A stretch of 64,000 nt of DNA from Chamaecrista fasciculata (lineage: Eukaryota; Streptophyta; Magnoliopsida; Fabales; Fabaceae). The stretch is taken from NCBI GenBank assembly GCA_003254925.1, contig QANZ01056500.1, forward strand, positions 195,345 to 259,344, in the 5' to 3' direction. Each line of letters starts with the position of its first letter. The stretch's first letter is position 1. Under the pieces are notes generated by a model. That model worked only from the letters and a program-made list of their open reading frames with translations, did not search any database and was not told the DNA's origin. The position numbers and the translations under genes are program-made. Positions 60,685 to 64,000 of the stretch are shown here, in pieces.

Positions 60685-62416
60685 TCGTTAAGTTGTTTAA
60701 AGTGAACTAACTCTTGTAAGTTAACAATGTATCTAAACATACATCCTTGCGTTTGGTCCCTCCTCGAAAGTAAAGCAAAGTGGTTCGAGACTCATAAGGA
60801 TGTTGAGTTTCATCATCTGTGAAGGAATCCACAACATGCACATAAGGAGCCACCACGTCCTTCCTCAAATTCGACACTCGTTTTGGGTATCTACCAAAAT
60901 CCACTACCACTTCAATTGACGCATTCCCTTCGTCTCGTAAGTACTTGAATGCGTTTGGGTGTGTCATTGGAATTACGTGATCTTTCCCTCCTGATCTTTT
61001 CCAGTATGTTGAGTTCTTTAGCAACTCAACTAAATCCATCTGAAATTTGACCAAGGAAATTGCAATGTTCTAACTAACTCAAAGAAATAATATAGCTCAA
61101 TTTTAATTTTTTGGGGTTTAATCACAAAATATACATACTTTTGGTATCTTTCTCATTTATAACTGTAAAAAGTAATTTATAAATATAAATATATTAAATT
61201 ACTCAAATATATATATTATATAATATTTAGAGTAAACTAACAATTTAGTCTTAGAAAGATCACCGAGTTGACAACTTAGTACCTAAAAGATTGAAATATA
61301 CAATTTAGTCACTGAAAGATCAAAACGGTATACTAATTAGTCCTTTTCATGGACTAAAAAGTATATCATTTTAACCTTTCAGGGATTAAAAAATATACCA
61401 TTTAGATCTTTCAGGGCCAAATTGTATATTTCAATCTTTCAGGGATCGAGTTGTCAGCTCAGTGATCTTTCAGGGACCAAATTGTTAGTTTACTCTAATA
61501 TTTAATATTTTAGTATTATACCTCTACATTTTTACAATACATAAGAAACTTTCCATTTTTTAGATGAAAATAAATATCGAGTAACTTTTTGTACCAAAAA
61601 AAAATATTGAGTAACTTTCTTACTAATCTTTTTTTTGGTCCTGAACTTTCTTACTAATCTTGAGGGTAGACCCATTAATAGACTTTTTCTTCGAACTTAG
61701 AACACATCCCAAATATCTCTCTTATGATCTTAGCCCAAACTCATTTGAATGACGAGTCTGCTCTCTACCAAAATATTTCCCCAAGACTCAACTAAAAAAG
61801 CTTGTTTACAAGAAATGGAAAAGAATGAGAAGACAAAAACAGAGTAAGTATATATATATATATATACCTGTAAATGGCGATCAATCTCCGTCTGTGGACC
61901 TGTTTCATGAACATGCAAATTGTAACTCAAAGAAGAAAAGAAAGGCACGAAGAACGCATCGGCGATTTCTGGATCCAAAACCCTAATTGCTTCGGAATCG
62001 TCTTCTTCGTTAGCAAGCAGCGAGCCCATCATCCAATACTCCACACTGTGTTGTTTTCCCAAACCTGCATTCTTCGGATACGGAGGCCAATCTTGCGCCG
62101 CCGTCACCGGAGTTTCCACGCCGCCGCCGTCGCCGTCGTCGATCATGCCGAAATTGAATCGGCGAGGAAGATCGTACATGTAGATCCGGAGAGGATGGTT
62201 TGGCTTCGTCGGACATGGAGAAGGCACGAGTGATATTGGTGATTGTGAGTTTAAGAGAGGAGAGAAGTATGATCGGAGATCGAAGTCGCCGGTGAAAATG
62301 GCGTAGGAGAGGATAAGAAGGAGGACGAAGATGAAAGAAAGAACCACTTTCTCATGCATGCTTTTTGAGTTTTTCATTTTCTTGAAATCAAATGTAATGG
62401 TGAAGGAAGAAGGCAA
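58042..62416 (-). CDS. GT47 exostosin-family glycosyltransferase B (ARAD-like), tandem paralogue of A
   Basis: Exons on the minus strand: 61868-62416, 60743-61039, 60099-60194, 58042-58464, totalling 1365 nt and 454 aa from the first ATG, or 435 aa from the Met at 62359 that aligns with the paralogue start. Exons 2, 3 and 4 have exactly the same lengths as in A (297, 96 and 423 nt), and the last exon is about 84 percent identical at the protein level by hand count. It has the same signal anchor ([18 protein letters not shown]) and exostosin blocks ([63 protein letters not shown]). The same Golgi wall-polysaccharide or glycan role is inferred. Introns 1-3 are enlarged by at least four mobile elements. 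It begins a short GC-rich stretch of coding sequence near 62100. Confidence 0.94.
58523..58842. mobile_element. Palindromic MITE in exostosin B intron 3, exact 9-bp duplication
   Basis: 320 bp with ends CGCTAAAGTGTACTTGG and AAATGTACTGTGACC, flanked by AAGAAATTA at 58514-58522 and 58843-58851. The left duplication begins only about 50 bases from the intron 3' splice site (exon 4 starts at 58464). Confidence 0.82.
59437..60076. mobile_element. hAT-like MITE in exostosin B intron 3
   Basis: Termini GGGGTGAGCA and TGCTCACCC are inverted repeats, and subterminal repeats of AAAACCGATCC and GGTTCGATT type face each other. The flanks are A-rich, so an 8-bp duplication cannot be verified. The right end lies 22 bases from the exon 3 donor site. 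Confidence 0.65.
60312..60653. mobile_element. Palindromic MITE in exostosin B intron 2
   Basis: The left arm TATTTTTGGTCTCATAC pairs with the right arm GTAAGACCAAAAGTACAC, and the arms repeat the words TGGTCTCATA and GAGACCAAA. It shares the AAAGTGTACTT terminal motif with the element at 58523-58842. The flanks are (TA)n, so the target duplication is not informative. Confidence 0.65.
61230..61495. mobile_element. Palindromic MITE in exostosin B intron 1, exact 9-bp duplication
   Basis: 266 bp starting GAGTAAACTAACAATTTAG and ending AATTGTTAGTTTACTC, with TAATATTTA at 61221-61229 and 61496-61504. It is of the same family as 23510-23767 in the MAP65 gene. Confidence 0.9.
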
Positions 62417-63390
62417 GGGACGACTGACGAGTGTCTGTGTGTTTCTAATTTTCTATTCCTCTGTTTTACTTAGGCATTCTGTCTCTATCTTCCAATCACA
62501 GGTTGTTTGACTTGAAAAAATAAAATTTAATTTTATTATTGATTTAAGTAATGTTGATTTTTGAAACTATATTGGACTATTTGGAGTATTTTGTAAGTAT
62601 TTTTTTGACAATAATCTCTGACACGTGGACCAATAAATGTCAGAATATAAATGTGTGTGGCATAAAAAAGTAAAAAACTATTATTAAAAAAAGGTCAAAG
62701 TCCTATTTTGGTCCCCAGTTATGCTCAGTGTTTCAAATTGGTCCCCCAGTTATTTTTCGTTCCATATTAGTCCCCCAGTTATGTAAAACATAATAAAGTT
62801 GGTCCCTCTAACAGTTTTCATCCATTTTTCCGTTAAAAAAAAGATAAATTTGATTTTTAACTCCTAAAAGTTTAAATCTTTTATATTAAGAACATTTTTC
62901 TCTATAATAAAACTAAAATGTAAGAAAGAAGAAATAATTGGGGATTTTAATTTATTTTACACAAAAAAACCCCTCTCTCTCTCTCTTCCTCTCAGATGTG
63001 GGTGTCCCATCTCTCTCTCACTCTTCCTCTCAGATGTGGGTGTCCCATGGGCAATTGGATTTGATTATTCACGAGGCACTTCCTATGCTTCCAGTTTCCA
63101 CCATCACCTCCTTAATTGATGAAGATTAAACCAAGTTGAAGGCCATAAATGATTTATACAGTTGTAGAACCAGAGTAGCTATAATTATTAGTTTTTAGGC
63201 CTCATTGAGTACCTGTGCTGCAAGCCAAAAATAGGGACCAAATTGACATGCTTATTTTCTCAACAATTTCGGCGCCTACAATTCAGTTTAGATATTTTAC
63301 CATTTTAATATATTTTATGTTTGGAGACGGTGGAGTAGATGTTATAAATAGGTCCCTTAGTACTTTGTATTAGTAATGTATAGTTAAGAT
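62417..63390. other. Upstream region of exostosin B and spacer
   Basis: Promoter region on the right of the minus-strand exostosin B gene. The stretch 62690-62840 (GGTCAAAGTCCTATTTTGG, repeated GGTCCCCCAGTTAT) looks like one arm of a palindromic element without its partner. A 36-39 bp block with CCTCTCAGATGTGGGTGTCCC is tandemly duplicated at about 62990-63049. Near 63343 a TATAAATAGG motif followed by a pyrimidine-rich leader could belong to an LTR remnant. No gene. Confidence 0.4.
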
Positions 63391-63742
63391 ATATGAATGA
63401 ATATGAGTTGCTGAATGAGTTTCAATCTACTGTGTTCTCTCATCTTTTTTCATCTCTCTTCCAAGTGCCAAAATAATTTCCTACATTAATTAATCTTTCG
63501 AACACTATACATTAGTTCAAACAAATTATTTTATCTGAATGTTTCTCATCTACTATTGCCGCCACCATATGAATGAATATGAGTTGCTGAATGAGTTTCA
63601 ATCTATTGTGTTCTCTCATCTTTTTTCATCTCTCTTCCAAGTGCCAAAATAATTTCCTACATTAATTAATCTTTGGAACACTATACATTAGTTCAAACAA
63701 ATTATTTTATCTGAATGTTTCTCATCTACTATTGCCACCACC
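63391..63742 (+). repeat. 176-bp tandem duplication
   Basis: Two copies (63391-63566 and 63567-63742), both starting ATATGAATGAATATGAGTTG and ending in ATTGCCGCCACC or ATTGCCACCACC. Only a few substitutions separate them, so the duplication is recent. Confidence 0.92.
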
Positions 63743-64000
63743 ATAGTGAACGGTGGAAATCTCCGGGAAGAAGAAGAGCCGACGAAGATCTTCTTCAGCA
63801 GCGGCCAGAGCGGGGAAGCACTGCCACATTCCTCGACGACGAAAGGAAATATCTCCCAAATCTTGAGCGAATTTCCCAGAAACATCGATGGAATCACAGA
63901 ACACAGAAGCATGAGACATTTTAACATGTTTGTTTGGGTGCTTCTTTCTCGGAAGCCATGGATCAGAGTTGGTGTTTTCGGAATGGAGAGAGAGAGAGAG
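63743..64000. other. Window edge, unassigned relatively GC-rich sequence
   Basis: Open frames overlap on both strands from about 63688 to 63927 (79 codons on the minus strand, 69 on the plus strand), and none has a recognisable motif. The composition is less AT-rich than the spacer, so a gene end or transposon leader continuing outside the window is possible. It ends in a GA microsatellite. Confidence 0.3.

Noticed and set aside
63688..63927. Possible short genes on either strand
   Set aside because: Overlapping frames without known motifs at the window edge; not enough evidence to choose a strand.
1..64000. tRNA and rRNA genes
   Set aside because: I looked for paired A and B box promoter motifs and cloverleaf arms and for rRNA cores on both strands by eye and found no convincing case.

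Overview
The window is nuclear DNA of a flowering plant, most likely a eudicot. It is AT-rich. Its protein-coding genes have many short introns with GT-AG borders, the encoded proteins are typical plant housekeeping types, and the spacers are full of plant transposable elements, including LTR retrotransposons, a Helitron, hAT-like elements and many long-palindrome miniature elements. The species cannot be told from the sequence alone.

Seven genes could be rebuilt exon by exon. All splice junctions keep the reading frame. They are: TOM20, mitochondrial import receptor (minus, 7974-11502, 6 exons, 202 aa); ENY2/SUS1-like, SAGA/TREX-2 factor (minus, 13821-15478, 4 exons, 107 aa); an NF-YC13/DPB3-like histone-fold protein (plus, 19013-19438, single exon, 141 aa); a MAP65 microtubule bundling protein closest to MAP65-8 (minus, 20529-24264, 11 exons, with a frameshifted tail); an ELMO-domain protein (minus, 29899-33071, 8 exons, 241 aa); sulfite oxidase (plus, 40791-45244, 12 exons, 391 aa); and two tandem GT47 exostosin-family glycosyltransferases (minus, 52406-54834 and 58042-62416, 4 exons each), which brings the total to eight coding units. 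The genes do not form a pathway; apart from the exostosin pair they are ordinary neighbours.

Layout: 1-2480 holds a decayed Ty1/copia element interrupted at its integrase by another LTR. 2481-7973 is a repeat-rich spacer. 7974-24264 carries four genes separated by palindromic elements. 24265-29898 is spacer with an intact solo LTR flanked by a 5-bp duplication. 29899-33071 is the ELMO gene, two of whose introns consist mostly of miniature elements. 33072-40790 is repeat-rich spacer with a short assembly gap. 40791-45244 is sulfite oxidase. 45245-51286 looks like a composite Helitron region: an RPA-like fragment, an F-box-associated-like fragment, an interstitial telomeric tract, two GC-rich minisatellites, the last 70 codons of a Helitron helicase, and a CTAG terminus. 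52406-62416 is the exostosin pair. The remainder is spacer with a 176-bp tandem duplication.

The most distinctive signal is the density of 250-720 bp near-complete palindromes. Eleven of them are bounded by an exact 9-bp direct repeat read from the sequence, and others by near-exact ones. That is the target-site signature of the Mutator superfamily. They account for much of the spacer and for much of the intron-length difference between the two exostosin paralogues.
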